Of a DNA stretch of 64,000 bases, positions 26,899 through 35,808 are shown in pieces. A program made the translations under genes and the position numbers. This DNA is from Bacillota bacterium. GTDB taxonomy: Bacteria > Bacillota > Clostridia > Lachnospirales > Lachnospiraceae. How positions within the stretch are numbered: position 1 is the first letter of the stretch; each line of letters opens with the position of its first letter. The DNA lies in contig JAEZLH010000028.1 of NCBI GenBank assembly GCA_023435895.1, positions 303,715 through 367,714 on the forward strand, read 5' to 3'. The notes under the pieces are model-generated. The model had not been told where the DNA came from, ran no database searches, and was given only the letters and a program-made list of their open reading frames with translations.

Positions 26899-29800
26899 TT
26901 ATTTCTTTTTTGCTGTAGTCGTTTTCTTTTTGGCCGTAGCAGTTGTTTTCTTTTTTACAGCTAACTTCTGAACAGTAATTTTACATTTCAGTTTCTTGCC
27001 GTTAATCAACGCTGTAACCGTAGTTGTTCCTGGTCCTCTAGTACTAATAGTACCGTCACTATATACCTCTACAATTTTTTGATTCTGTGAACTCCATTTT
27101 ATCTTCGTTTTTGCTCCTTCAACAGAAAGTGCCTGTTTGTAGGTGGTATATTGCTCGGTTACCAAGCTAGTGACATTTAATCCGATTACCGTTACCGTAA
27201 TGGTTGCCTTCTTACCAGAATCCGTCATGACGGTGATATTAGCTGAGCCTGAGGATTTTGCGGTAATCATACCTGAACTCTTATCTACGCTTGCAACAGA
27301 GGAATTATTTGAACTCCACTTTACCCCATCAGAGGACGTGCTTGGTATTAATGCGATCTGAACAGACTTCTTCTCGCCTTCCACCATGGTAATCTCTGTA
27401 TCCTGCACCGTAACACCAGTAGCGGGTATCCGGTTATTAACAGTCAAGTAGCATATTGCCTTTTTACCACTGTTATCCTGTGCAGAAGCTGTAATTAATG
27501 CTGTTCCTGCTTTAAGCGCTGTAACTACACCGCTTGAATCGACGGTTGCAACACTCGTATTACTTGATTTCCAATTAGGGGTTTTATAAGTAGCATTGGT
27601 TGGCTTAATAGTTGCTTTTAGGGTCTGTCTACTTCCAACATATAAGCTCATGGAGCCTTTATTAAGTGAAATACTCGTCACTTCTCTTACCACACGGATA
27701 TCACAGGTTGCATCCTCCTTACTGCCATCTAAAGCAGTTGCTGTGATGGTTACCGATCCAAGTGCCTTTGCCGTGACTTTACCTTTACTGTCTACCGTAG
27801 CAATTTTACTGTTGCTGGAGGTCCATTTTACATTTTTATTTGTGGCGGTTTGATTTGTTACCGTTGCCGTAAGTTTAATCGTTTTCTTCAGTCCCAATTT
27901 ATAGGAGGAATAGTTCAACTTAACGGAAGTAACTAATTCCTTTACTGTTACCACACATGCATCCACATAATTACCATCCACCGTGGTACAGGTAATAATG
28001 GCAACTCCTCCGATAATACCCTTTACCTCACCATTAGAGGTAACCGTTGCCACCTTAGTATTTGAACTCTTCCATGTAATATTTTTATTCGAAGCATTCT
28101 TCGGCGCTACTGTGGCTGTTAACTGAAATTTCTGCCCTTTATAAATTGCCTTAGATTCAGGAACTATACTCACCCCAGTAACAGACTGCGTTACTACAAC
28201 TCGACACATCGCAAACTTACCATTATCTGTTGTAGCTGTAATATAGGTCGTTCCTGCCGACAAAGCTGTCACTCTACCACTAATATCAATTTTAGCTACC
28301 TTCTCATCGCTCGACTTCCAATCCAAATTCGTCTCCGTACAATTTGCCGGAGTAAAGGTAGGTTTAATAAAATCAAACTTGCCTACCATAAGGTTTAAAA
28401 CATTCTTGTCAAACTTCATTGCGGTGGCTGCTTGCTTTACCTGAATAGTACAATAGGTCGACAAACCTCCATCCTCTGCTTTTAACAGAATTACCGAAAA
28501 TCCTACCCCTTTTGCCGTAATTTTGCCAAGTCCGTCAACAGTAACAGCTGACGGATTCGTAGAAATCCAAGTTACTTTTTTATTACTGGTATCTTCCGGC
28601 AATAAATTGTATTTTAACTGGTCTCTGTTCCCGGCATACATAATCTTTGAGGTTTCCAATAGCTCAATGGATGCCGCAGGGACTAAAATTGTAAGATTAC
28701 AATCAGCATAAACCTTTGCATTATCTTTTGAAGTTGCAATAATTGTTACAGTACCTGGCTTAAGCAAGGTTACAGAGCCATTGGCATCCACCTTTGCTTT
28801 TGATGAGTCGGTTGATCTCCAGGTTACCGTCTGATCTGTTGCGTTCTCCGGTGAAATAGTTGCTCTTAACTGAATCCTCTCCATTGCCAAATCAACAACT
28901 GCACTAGTTTCTGAAAGAGTTAAGCCTGTTACTGGTTGCTTTACTGTAATATGGGCATAACCCACTACCACATTATCCTGATTAATTGCTGCAACAACTG
29001 CATTTCCTCCGGCTTTTGCCTGAATTGTTGCACTTTTATTCGCCTCATCAGGATCGACAATCTCAACTACGGAGGTATCGGATGACTGCCAAGTAAGCTT
29101 TACATTCTTCAAATCAGTTGGCTTTATTGTGGCATGAATTGTTAGAAAATCGCCAATCCCAAGATTTCCTTTATTCGGTGTCAGAGTTACTGATATCACC
29201 GACTGCTGAACCGTAATCACACAGGTTGCCGTCTTTTTGACACCTTTAATAATCTGTTGCGCTGTGATCCTAACTTCACCTGGCTTCACACCGGTAACCA
29301 ATCCGTCTTTCACTGTTGCAATCGATGTATTATCAGATAACCAAGTTACTTCAACCGTTGGATCAGTCACGATTGCATCCAGCAGCAGCTTACCGCCAGT
29401 AAAAATCTTTGCAATGGTCATATTCAGCCCAATATTATCCACCACCGTAATATTAATATTAAAAGGCGGAATAATCATGGCTGAATCAAAAAGCTTTGTC
29501 GCAGGGTTATACTCCAGCTGCAAGGTTACCTCTCCCCGTGACTTTGCTGTAATCACATAATTTGAAGCATCAAATTTTGCAATGTTGGCATTTCCCACCT
29601 TATAAATCGGTGTTCCAAACACACCTACGGAGGGTATATTGGTATTATCCAATAAGCTATAGGTATCATTTACATTCAACACAATATTCTTATCGGGTAA
29701 TCTTAATGGCACCACAAGCTTCATGTAAGCATAGGGGCAATTCGTATTTTCATTATAACTGTCATTTGCAAAAGCAAATACCTCATATGTACCAGCTTTG

Positions 29801-30753
29801 ATATTGCTGACTTGAACATTACCACTGATTTTACTGATACTATAGGTCATTTTTGAAGATTCCCCTTCGGGAATAACCTTTTTCTTCCCTCCTGTACTGT
29901 CATAAATAACCCATTTTAAATTCTGTCCAATGGTAGCGTTCGATTCTAAGACAAATTCAGAAGGGACATTATTTACAATCGTAGGAGTACTATTATAATT
30001 ATCACTGGAGTAATAAACCTCCGTGCCGCCTGTGTCATTGACTAATGATAACGAAAATCTAGGTGCCACCACCACCCTCATCGAAATGGTCATGGGAGTA
30101 TCCGTAGTTGACATGGTAAAGGTGGATACCGTTATTGTGGCGCTGCCGGCTCCGACCGCAGTCACTTTACCCTTCGCATCAACCTTGATGACTCCCACAT
30201 CACTACTTTCCCAGTCTACAAAAGATGCATCAATCGCTTCACCGGGGGTATTTGTATCCTGGTCATCTACATATTTTACATAAATCGTTCTTTGCTCTCC
30301 TACGTTATCAAATACCATGATACGTTCCTTGGTCGTGGTAGAGGTGATGACACCGGTGGTTTTCTGATAGTCAAACGCCAGGTTGACCTTAATAACACAG
30401 TTAACCATAAAACCATCATCAAATACTGCGGTAATTGTAGAATAACCAGGCCTCTCTCTATTCAGCTGTATAAATTTATCTCCATAAGGCGTAGTCTTTA
30501 AGGATATAATCTCAGGAGCTGAACTAATCCATTGTACGACTTTTGCCGAGGAGGATGTTTGTGAGGAGACATTAAGCAGTGCCGTCTTCGTCTTTAATTC
30601 CGCTTGTTTTCCCACCTGCAGAGACTGATTATTAAAAACAAAATAATAGTCGTTTGCTGCAGAAGCCTGTATTGTATGTGCAAATATTCCAACCATGATT
30701 ATGGAAAATATTATGCTTATTATGGCAAAATATCGTATTTTTATTTTTTTCAT
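26899..30753 (-). CDS. Large secreted protein of tandem bacterial Ig-like (BIG2) domains
   Basis: 1284 aa. N-terminal signal peptide (FAIISIIFSIIMVGIFAHTI then QASAA) with no lipobox. The rest is about 12 Ig-like group 2 repeats, each with the signature V-T-W-x-S-S-x-x-x-V-A-x-V and G-x-V-T-A-x-x-x-G-x-x-x-I-T-A; the first few are divergent and the later ones (about residues 600-1180) regular. The tail is Lys/Thr-rich (KKKTTATAKKKTTTAKKK), a possible electrostatic anchor to wall polymers, since no LPXTG or SLH motif is present. Likely cell-surface adhesin or stalk. A SigD-type promoter lies upstream. First gene of the block separating recN from argR. Confidence 0.85.
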   Translation of the reverse strand: MKKIKIRYFAIISIIFSIIMVGIFAHTIQASAANDYYFVFNNQSLQVGKQAELKTKTALLNVSSQTSSSAKVVQWISSAPEIISLKTTPYGDKFIQLNRERPGYSTITAVFDDGFMVNCVIKVNLAFDYQKTTGVITSTTTKERIMVFDNVGEQRTIYVKYVDDQDTNTPGEAIDASFVDWESSDVGVIKVDAKGKVTAVGAGSATITVSTFTMSTTDTPMTISMRVVVAPRFSLSLVNDTGGTEVYYSSDNYNSTPTIVNNVPSEFVLESNATIGQNLKWVIYDSTGGKKKVIPEGESSKMTYSISKISGNVQVSNIKAGTYEVFAFANDSYNENTNCPYAYMKLVVPLRLPDKNIVLNVNDTYSLLDNTNIPSVGVFGTPIYKVGNANIAKFDASNYVITAKSRGEVTLQLEYNPATKLFDSAMIIPPFNINITVVDNIGLNMTIAKIFTGGKLLLDAIVTDPTVEVTWLSDNTSIATVKDGLVTGVKPGEVRITAQQIIKGVKKTATCVITVQQSVISVTLTPNKGNLGIGDFLTIHATIKPTDLKNVKLTWQSSDTSVVEIVDPDEANKSATIQAKAGGNAVVAAINQDNVVVGYAHITVKQPVTGLTLSETSAVVDLAMERIQLRATISPENATDQTVTWRSTDSSKAKVDANGSVTLLKPGTVTIIATSKDNAKVYADCNLTILVPAASIELLETSKIMYAGNRDQLKYNLLPEDTSNKKVTWISTNPSAVTVDGLGKITAKGVGFSVILLKAEDGGLSTYCTIQVKQAATAMKFDKNVLNLMVGKFDFIKPTFTPANCTETNLDWKSSDEKVAKIDISGRVTALSAGTTYITATTDNGKFAMCRVVVTQSVTGVSIVPESKAIYKGQKFQLTATVAPKNASNKNITWKSSNTKVATVTSNGEVKGIIGGVAIITCTTVDGNYVDACVVTVKELVTSVKLNYSSYKLGLKKTIKLTATVTNQTATNKNVKWTSSNSKIATVDSKGKVTAKALGSVTITATALDGSKEDATCDIRVVREVTSISLNKGSMSLYVGSRQTLKATIKPTNATYKTPNWKSSNTSVATVDSSGVVTALKAGTALITASAQDNSGKKAICYLTVNNRIPATGVTVQDTEITMVEGEKKSVQIALIPSTSSDGVKWSSNNSSVASVDKSSGMITAKSSGSANITVMTDSGKKATITVTVIGLNVTSLVTEQYTTYKQALSVEGAKTKIKWSSQNQKIVEVYSDGTISTRGPGTTTVTALINGKKLKCKITVQKLAVKKKTTATAKKKTTTAKKK

Positions 30754-30784
30754 CCTTTGAACCTCCCAAATTAACCTATAAACT

Positions 30785-30812
30785 TTATCGGCAGAGTAAA
30801 CTAGATTAATTA
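30785..30812 (-). promoter_or_regulatory. SigD (motility sigma)-type promoter
   Basis: Minus strand TAAT, 16 bp, GCCGATAA. The -10 is a perfect SigD/FliA element and the -35 TAAT is one base from TAAA. It lies about 32 nt before the Ig-like repeat gene start. Confidence 0.55.
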
Positions 30813-30888
30813 GCTTATCTGCAGATATTCTAAATAAAAAATTTGGCAGTATTGTGTCATAATCCGACGAAATTATGAGTCGTAAGGA

Positions 30889-33072
30889 CTATTTGATATA
30901 CATTGCCCTCATAGCATTGAACAATGCCAGCAATGCTACACCCACATCGGCAAATATTGCAAACCAGATGGAGGTAATTCCCGCAAACGCCAGAACCATA
31001 ATTAAGGCTTTCACCCCAAGAGCAAATATGATATTCTGCATTACGATTTGATTCGTCTTTTTTGCAATTCGAATTGCTGTTACCACTTTTGTAATATCGT
31101 CATTCATCAATACCACATCTGCTGCCTCGATCGCTGCGTCAGAACCAATTCCTCCCATTGCGATACCAATGTCAGCACCTGCCAGAACCGGTGCATCATT
31201 AATTCCGTCTCCCACAAACACAATTTTTCCTTTTCCCATAATCTTTCGCTTATATTCATCAAATAAGCTAACCTTATCTTGAGGTAATAATTCTGCTTTG
31301 TATTCATCCACACCACAAAGTTCTGCGATTTCTTTTGCAGCATTTTTATGGTCTCCTGTGAGCATTACACTCTTTTTCACACCCATCTGCTTCAATTTGA
31401 CCATCATCTGATGAACACCATCCTTGATTTCATCGTTAATCAGAATATAGCCAAGATACTCATTATTCTCAGCAATATACACGATGCTTCCATTGATGGC
31501 AGGCTCCTCGAATTGAATCCCATATTCCAACATCAATTTCTCATTTCCAGCATAAATCTGACTCCCCTGGTAAACTGCGATTACACCTTTTCCAGAACTC
31601 TCCGTGATACTATCTGCGACAGCTATCTCTATATTATTCTTGCTCACATAGGACATAATTGATTTGGCAATAGGGTGGGTTGATGCACTTTCCGCTACTG
31701 CTGCTAAACTTATTAATTTGTTATAATTCTCTTCCTTAGCCGGAACAATCTTTGAAACTTCAAACACTCCTTTGGTCAATGTGCCCGTCTTATCAAAAAC
31801 AATCGTATCCACTTGCTTTAATGCCTCTAAATAATTACCACCTTTAATTAACACACCATGTCTTGCGCCTCCGCCGATACCGCCAAAAAAGCTTAGCGGA
31901 ATAGAAATCACTAATGCACACGGACAGGAGATAATTAGAAAGCTTAACGCACGATAAAGCCAATCCTCAAAGGGTCCAAAACCAAATAACGGAGGAAGTA
32001 CCGCAACTGCCAATGCACAAAATACAACGAAAGGTGTGTAATATCTTGCAAATTTTGTAATAAACTTTTCACTCTCAGCTTTTTTACTGCCTGCATTTTG
32101 AACTAATTCAAGTATTTTAGAAACGGTTGACTCGCCGAAAGGCTTTGTAACCTCAACCTCAATTACAGAGGTGGTATTAATGGTGCCGGATAGTACACCT
32201 TCCCCCTCATTCACTTCTCTCGGAACACTTTCTCCCGTTAATGCCCGTGTATCAATGAAGGAACTTCCCTTGGCAATCACGCCGTCAAGCGGAATTTTCT
32301 CACCCGGTTTTACCAAAATCCTCTCTCCAACCAACACCTGTTCCGGAGAAACCACATTTACTGTTCCATCTATCAATTTATTCGCATAATCAGGACGAAT
32401 ATCCATAAGTCCTGCTATATTCTTTTTAGAATTGTTAACTGCCATATCCTGTAACAGTTCACCGATGCCATAGAACACTAGGACTGCAACTGCTTCCGAA
32501 TGGTCTCCGATTAAAAAGGCACCCAAGGAAGCAATTCCCATCAAAAAGTTTTCATCAAAAACCTGCCCTTTTGAAATATTCTTTGCCGCGGTAAGTAGTA
32601 CTTCATAGCCGACCAAGACATAAGCTACAATAAAACCAACGAGCGATATTGTTTCGTTAACCTTTACCAAAGAAAAGAATACCGTTAATCCGATTGCCAC
32701 GAGAATTCTTAACAAATAAGGTTTCAACGAACCCTCTTTTTGCTGATGACTATGTTCATGGGAATGTTCCTGTTCTTCACCATGTTCGTGAGCATGTTCA
32801 TGGCCTCCCTTAGCAGTCTCCCCATGACTATATGCCACTGCACTCTCCTCTGTAAGATCATGAACTTTAACGGAAGATTCATGTTTTGATACAATTCTCT
32901 TTACTTCTGAAGTAATGTCTGCTGTAATCCCATCAAGGACAATACTCAGCTTTCCATTCATCAAATTGATATTTGCCTCTTTTACTCCATTTAATGTGCC
33001 TACCTCGCGTTCAATCTTTGAAGCGCAATTGGCACAGCACAAGCCATCCAATAAATATTCTTTCTTATCCAT
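30889..33072 (-). CDS. cadA: Cd2+/Zn2+/Pb2+-exporting P1B-type ATPase
   Basis: 727 aa. Exports soft divalent metals. An N-terminal HMA metal-binding domain with GLCCANCASKIE, a His-rich linker (GGHEHAHEHGEEQEHSHEHS), TM helices, actuator motif TGES, the metal-transport CPC in SCPCALVISIP, phosphorylation site DKTGTLTKG, the P1B HP motif (STHPIAKS), and hinge GDGINDAPVLAGADIG. The CPC and Cys-x2-Cys HMA fit Zn/Cd/Pb rather than Cu. The start overlaps the upstream ArsR-family gene by 8 bp, so it is cotranscribed and metal-regulated. ATG start with AGAGAT. Confidence 0.93.
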   Translation of the reverse strand: MDKKEYLLDGLCCANCASKIEREVGTLNGVKEANINLMNGKLSIVLDGITADITSEVKRIVSKHESSVKVHDLTEESAVAYSHGETAKGGHEHAHEHGEEQEHSHEHSHQQKEGSLKPYLLRILVAIGLTVFFSLVKVNETISLVGFIVAYVLVGYEVLLTAAKNISKGQVFDENFLMGIASLGAFLIGDHSEAVAVLVFYGIGELLQDMAVNNSKKNIAGLMDIRPDYANKLIDGTVNVVSPEQVLVGERILVKPGEKIPLDGVIAKGSSFIDTRALTGESVPREVNEGEGVLSGTINTTSVIEVEVTKPFGESTVSKILELVQNAGSKKAESEKFITKFARYYTPFVVFCALAVAVLPPLFGFGPFEDWLYRALSFLIISCPCALVISIPLSFFGGIGGGARHGVLIKGGNYLEALKQVDTIVFDKTGTLTKGVFEVSKIVPAKEENYNKLISLAAVAESASTHPIAKSIMSYVSKNNIEIAVADSITESSGKGVIAVYQGSQIYAGNEKLMLEYGIQFEEPAINGSIVYIAENNEYLGYILINDEIKDGVHQMMVKLKQMGVKKSVMLTGDHKNAAKEIAELCGVDEYKAELLPQDKVSLFDEYKRKIMGKGKIVFVGDGINDAPVLAGADIGIAMGGIGSDAAIEAADVVLMNDDITKVVTAIRIAKKTNQIVMQNIIFALGVKALIMVLAFAGITSIWFAIFADVGVALLALFNAMRAMYIK

Positions 33073-33439
33073 GATATCTCTCCTCTACATGTTTCAATCC
33101 AATTTCCAGCAGGCATTTAACGTGGTCATCTTCCAGCGAATAAATCGCATTCTTACCCTCTCTGCGATATTTGACTAACTTCTCCTGACGTAAGGTTTTT
33201 AATTGATGAGAAATCGCCGATTTCGTCATATTTAATAATGCAGCCAAATCGCAAACGCACATTTCCTGTTGCTCAAGCGCCCAAAGGATCTTAATTCTGG
33301 TACTATCTGCAAACATCTTATAGAAATCTGCAAGATCATATAACTTTTCATCCTCCGGCATATGGAGCTTAACCTCTTCTACTAACTCTTCATGAATGAC
33401 ATCACAATCACAAAATGCTGTTTTGTTCCCTTGATCCAT
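33065..33439 (-). CDS. cadC: ArsR/SmtB-family metal sensor (CadC-like)
   Basis: 124 aa from the ATG at 33439 (AAAGGAG, 7-nt spacing); an upstream in-frame ATG lacks a ribosome-binding site. Winged helix with the recognition region LNMTKSAISHQLKTLRQEKL and wing (VKYRREGKNAIYSLEDDHV). Metal ligands of the CadC alpha3N type: an N-terminal FCDCD and a CVCDL in helix 3. Expected to repress itself and cadA until Cd/Zn/Pb binds. A dyad operator lies just downstream of the promoter -10. Confidence 0.92.
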   Translation of the reverse strand: MDQGNKTAFCDCDVIHEELVEEVKLHMPEDEKLYDLADFYKMFADSTRIKILWALEQQEMCVCDLAALLNMTKSAISHQLKTLRQEKLVKYRREGKNAIYSLEDDHVKCLLEIGLKHVEERYHG

Positions 33440-33568
33440 GTGTAATCTCCTTTCATCATTCAATTGATTTAAGTCCTTGCGAAATAAGATTGTTTGATAT
33501 TGTATTTCGAACTTATTTAGTTCAATTGATCGTTCATCTATAAAACACTATTTGGTTTAATGGTTGTT

Positions 33569-33628
33569 CAGTTGAGCGATTGTTCAACTGTTTGATATTA
33601 TTATATACAGAGTATGGTAAATTTGCAA
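33569..33628 (-). promoter_or_regulatory. cadC-cadA promoter and ArsR-type operator
   Basis: TTGCAA (33623-33628), 17 bp, TATAAT (33600-33605), then the dyad CAGTTGA-N8-TCAACTG (33569-33590) overlapping the expected transcription start. The leader to cadC is about 150 nt and contains further TTCAATTGA-type half sites. Confidence 0.75.
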
Positions 33629-33862
33629 CCTGTTTTTTAAATTTTTATTGCGAAATAGGTATAGCATAGTATATAGCTATCTTCACTATTTTACTTTTTT
33701 ATCATTTTTAGTACATCGTACTAGGTACATTCAATTCTTTACATAGCTAGTAAAGCAATCAATCATAATATCAATATAAGACAGATGATTTTTCTTCTAA
33801 AAATCACACTCCTAGCCCTTATAATTAGTTAGTTCTACATTAAACGAAGGCTTTCATAAAAA

Positions 33863-33915
33863 ATCCATAAATCATGATAAGTATTAAACAAAACTACTCA
33901 GCAAAATTTATGGAT
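33863..33915 (-). terminator. Terminator after the lipoprotein gene
   Basis: ATCCATAAAT / ATTTATGGAT arms with a 33-nt loop and TTTTTTATG on the minus strand. The stretch 33640-33862 holds no gene. Confidence 0.55.
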
Positions 33916-33939
33916 ATAAAACCACTAATACTTCAACCC

Positions 33940-34353
33940 TTATTCTACATCAAAATCAATTATCATCTTCCCCTGGATCCCTTCCTCCGATGTTGCCCAA
34001 AACTCAGCCTGATAGTGCCCTTTTTTCATTGAATTTATAACAATATTCTTTTTATATTGATCACCCTTCTTTAATATGATATTGGAATCATCTGTATCTT
34101 CCTTTATATAAGCTTTACCACTGATATTATTCGTGATTTTATAGTGAATGATATTTCCTTTCTTAAAGGTTAAACTATTGTTTTCTTCTGCATGATTCTC
34201 CACATACCAATCGAAACTTTGGGCTTTTTGCTCATTTTTATTGTGTCGCAAACTAATATACATCCGATTCGAAGATGTATCATTATTTTTAGAACAGCTA
34301 ATTGAACTAGCTATCATTAATAATACCATAAGAAAGAGAAAGATTCGTTTCAT
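33940..34353 (-). CDS. Small lipoprotein
   Basis: 137 aa. Type II signal peptide: MKRIFLFLMVLLMIASSISC, with Cys20 as the lipidation site, so membrane-anchored on the outer face. The mature part has alternating strands (IIHYKITNNISGKAYIKEDT; KGHYQAEFWATSEEGIQGKM), suggesting one beta-sandwich domain, but I do not recognise a family. Monocistronic between cadC and the divergent GNAT gene. ATG start; ribosome-binding site AGGAGCG. Confidence 0.75.
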   Translation of the reverse strand: MKRIFLFLMVLLMIASSISCSKNNDTSSNRMYISLRHNKNEQKAQSFDWYVENHAEENNSLTFKKGNIIHYKITNNISGKAYIKEDTDDSNIILKKGDQYKKNIVINSMKKGHYQAEFWATSEEGIQGKMIIDFDVE

Positions 34354-34498
34354 AAATGCACGCTCCTATCATCAGGAATAACTCTATAGCAATTTTATCG
34401 CAATAGTTAAAATATGTATATTCCTTCATTCTTTAAGACTCTTCAAAAAGCTTCCTCATTTCTGAATATCCACCTACCTTAACACTCCTTCAAACAGA

Positions 34499-34578
34499 TT
34501 GCGTTGGGACAAAAGAAGAGATATAATAGTTCCATTCAGCTGGAACATCATACCGGTTACGACTTAGTTCCAAGTCGT
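34499..34578 (+). promoter_or_regulatory. Promoter and structured leader of the GNAT gene
   Basis: TTGCGT (34499-34504), 17 bp, TATAAT (34522-34527). Immediately after comes the dyad GTTCCA-N6-TGGAAC (34529-34546), then a second hairpin ACGACTT-AGTTCC-AAGTCGT (34559-34578) whose loop GTTCC can also pair with GGAAC of the first. Either an operator or a small RNA switch. Confidence 0.55.
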
Positions 34579-34619
34579 ATTTAGATATTAAAATCAATAC
34601 AAATAAGAGGAGTTTGAAT

Positions 34620-35138
34620 ATGAACCCAACTATTAAAAAATGCACAACAACAGAGGTTGCTCTCTTAAGCGAACTATCCTGTTCCTCCTTTCGTGAAGCC
34701 TTTGGGGATGTAAATACAGAAGAAAACCTCAATTCCTTTTTAGAAAAAGCTTATAACTATAATAAACTTCAAGCAGAAATGACTCATCCCCATTCTTCCT
34801 TTTATCTACTCTTTGATGGGAATACCCCCGCAGGATATTTGAAAGTAAATGACTCCTCTGCCCAGAGTGATATTAATGATCCCAATTCACTTGAAATAGA
34901 GCGTATCTATCTACTTCAAATGTTTAAAGGAAAAGGGTATGGCAAACTATTAATAGAAACCGCAATTAATTTGGCAAGGTCTATGGGTAAGTCCTATGTT
35001 TGGCTTGGCGTATGGGAGCAAAACCATCATGCAATAGGCTTTTATAAAAAGTTTGGTTTTTATGAATTCAGTAAGCACACCTTCTTTGTGGGTGATGACG
35101 AGCAAAAAGATTTGCTGCTTCGCAAAGATTTACTTTAA
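34620..35138 (+). CDS. GNAT N-acetyltransferase (PaiA-like)
   Basis: 172 aa from the ATG at 34620 (GAGGAG, 7-nt spacing). Acetyl-CoA dependent transferase. GNAT motif A is clear: IYLLQMFKGKGYGKLLIETA (R/Q-x-x-G-x-G/A), followed by motif B around NHHAIGFYKKFGFYEFSKHT. The N-terminal EVALLSELSCSSFREAFGDV and overall layout resemble PaiA, a polyamine N-acetyltransferase. The substrate is not certain. Plus strand in a minus-strand region, with its own promoter and terminator. Confidence 0.85.
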   Translation: MNPTIKKCTTTEVALLSELSCSSFREAFGDVNTEENLNSFLEKAYNYNKLQAEMTHPHSSFYLLFDGNTPAGYLKVNDSSAQSDINDPNSLEIERIYLLQMFKGKGYGKLLIETAINLARSMGKSYVWLGVWEQNHHAIGFYKKFGFYEFSKHTFFVGDDEQKDLLLRKDLL

Positions 35139-35142
35139 TAAC

Positions 35143-35199
35143 AAAAGAGAGATAGACCGCATTGGAGGATTTTCCGTCCTAAGCAGTTTATCTCTTTTT
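35143..35199 (+). terminator. Terminator after the GNAT gene
   Basis: AAAGAGAGATA pairs with TTATCTCTTT, enclosing a second small stem (GGAGGA...TCCGTCC), followed by TTTTTG. Confidence 0.65.
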
Positions 35200-35232
35200 G
35201 CACAAAAGCAAAAGAATAAATCCCATTATCTC

Positions 35233-35490
35233 TTACCCTTTAAAATGATTATAAAAATCCTTTAAATCATTCTTGCATTCCAGAGAAAGCTCCGTCTTCT
35301 TCTTATTCTGCAACGCTCCCTCCAAGGCATATAAACGGTGAATACATGCAGAATCATCAATTTCTTTTATCTTTAGCCAGGCTTGTTTGGTTCCGCACTT
35401 CTTTAAATCCTCATAGGTAACAATCCCCACCTCATTCAACTGTCTTTCCACTTCCGCACCGATATTAGGTAACTCCGATAATGCTCCCAT
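35233..35490 (-). CDS. TfoX C-terminal-domain protein
   Basis: 85 aa consisting only of the TfoX_C helix-hairpin-helix-like domain: LSELPNIGAEVERQLNEVGI, YEDLKKCGTKQAWLKIKEID, CIHRLYALEGALQ. It lacks the TfoX N-domain found in the competence regulator. Such stand-alone domains are common in Firmicutes and of unknown role. ATG start. The gap 35491-35808 has no clear gene, only a weak 53-codon frame (35656-35817, plus) with GAGGG before GTG. Confidence 0.85.
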   Translation of the reverse strand: MGALSELPNIGAEVERQLNEVGIVTYEDLKKCGTKQAWLKIKEIDDSACIHRLYALEGALQNKKKTELSLECKNDLKDFYNHFKG

Positions 35491-35808
35491 GCTTAAATCC
35501 CCCCTCTTTCCTTCTTGTTATCTAAATGATAGGATTATACTGTAACTAATGCCATTTACCTTGTAATTACCTAAACCTGCATCTTGTTCTAGTATTAATT
35601 AGTTAATTACTTATAGTCTACCAAATACCGGATTATTTGAAAAGAGGGTAACTGAGTGAAGGTGCACTACCTTTCTCACATTGTTACTGCTCGCTCCCAT
35701 TTCAGAACTTGGCATAAGGTTTTGATAAATTATTTCCGAAGAGGAGTATTTGCATTTGTCGAAATCATATACTGGCCTTTAACTGGGAGTATCATTAACA
35801 TTACATCT

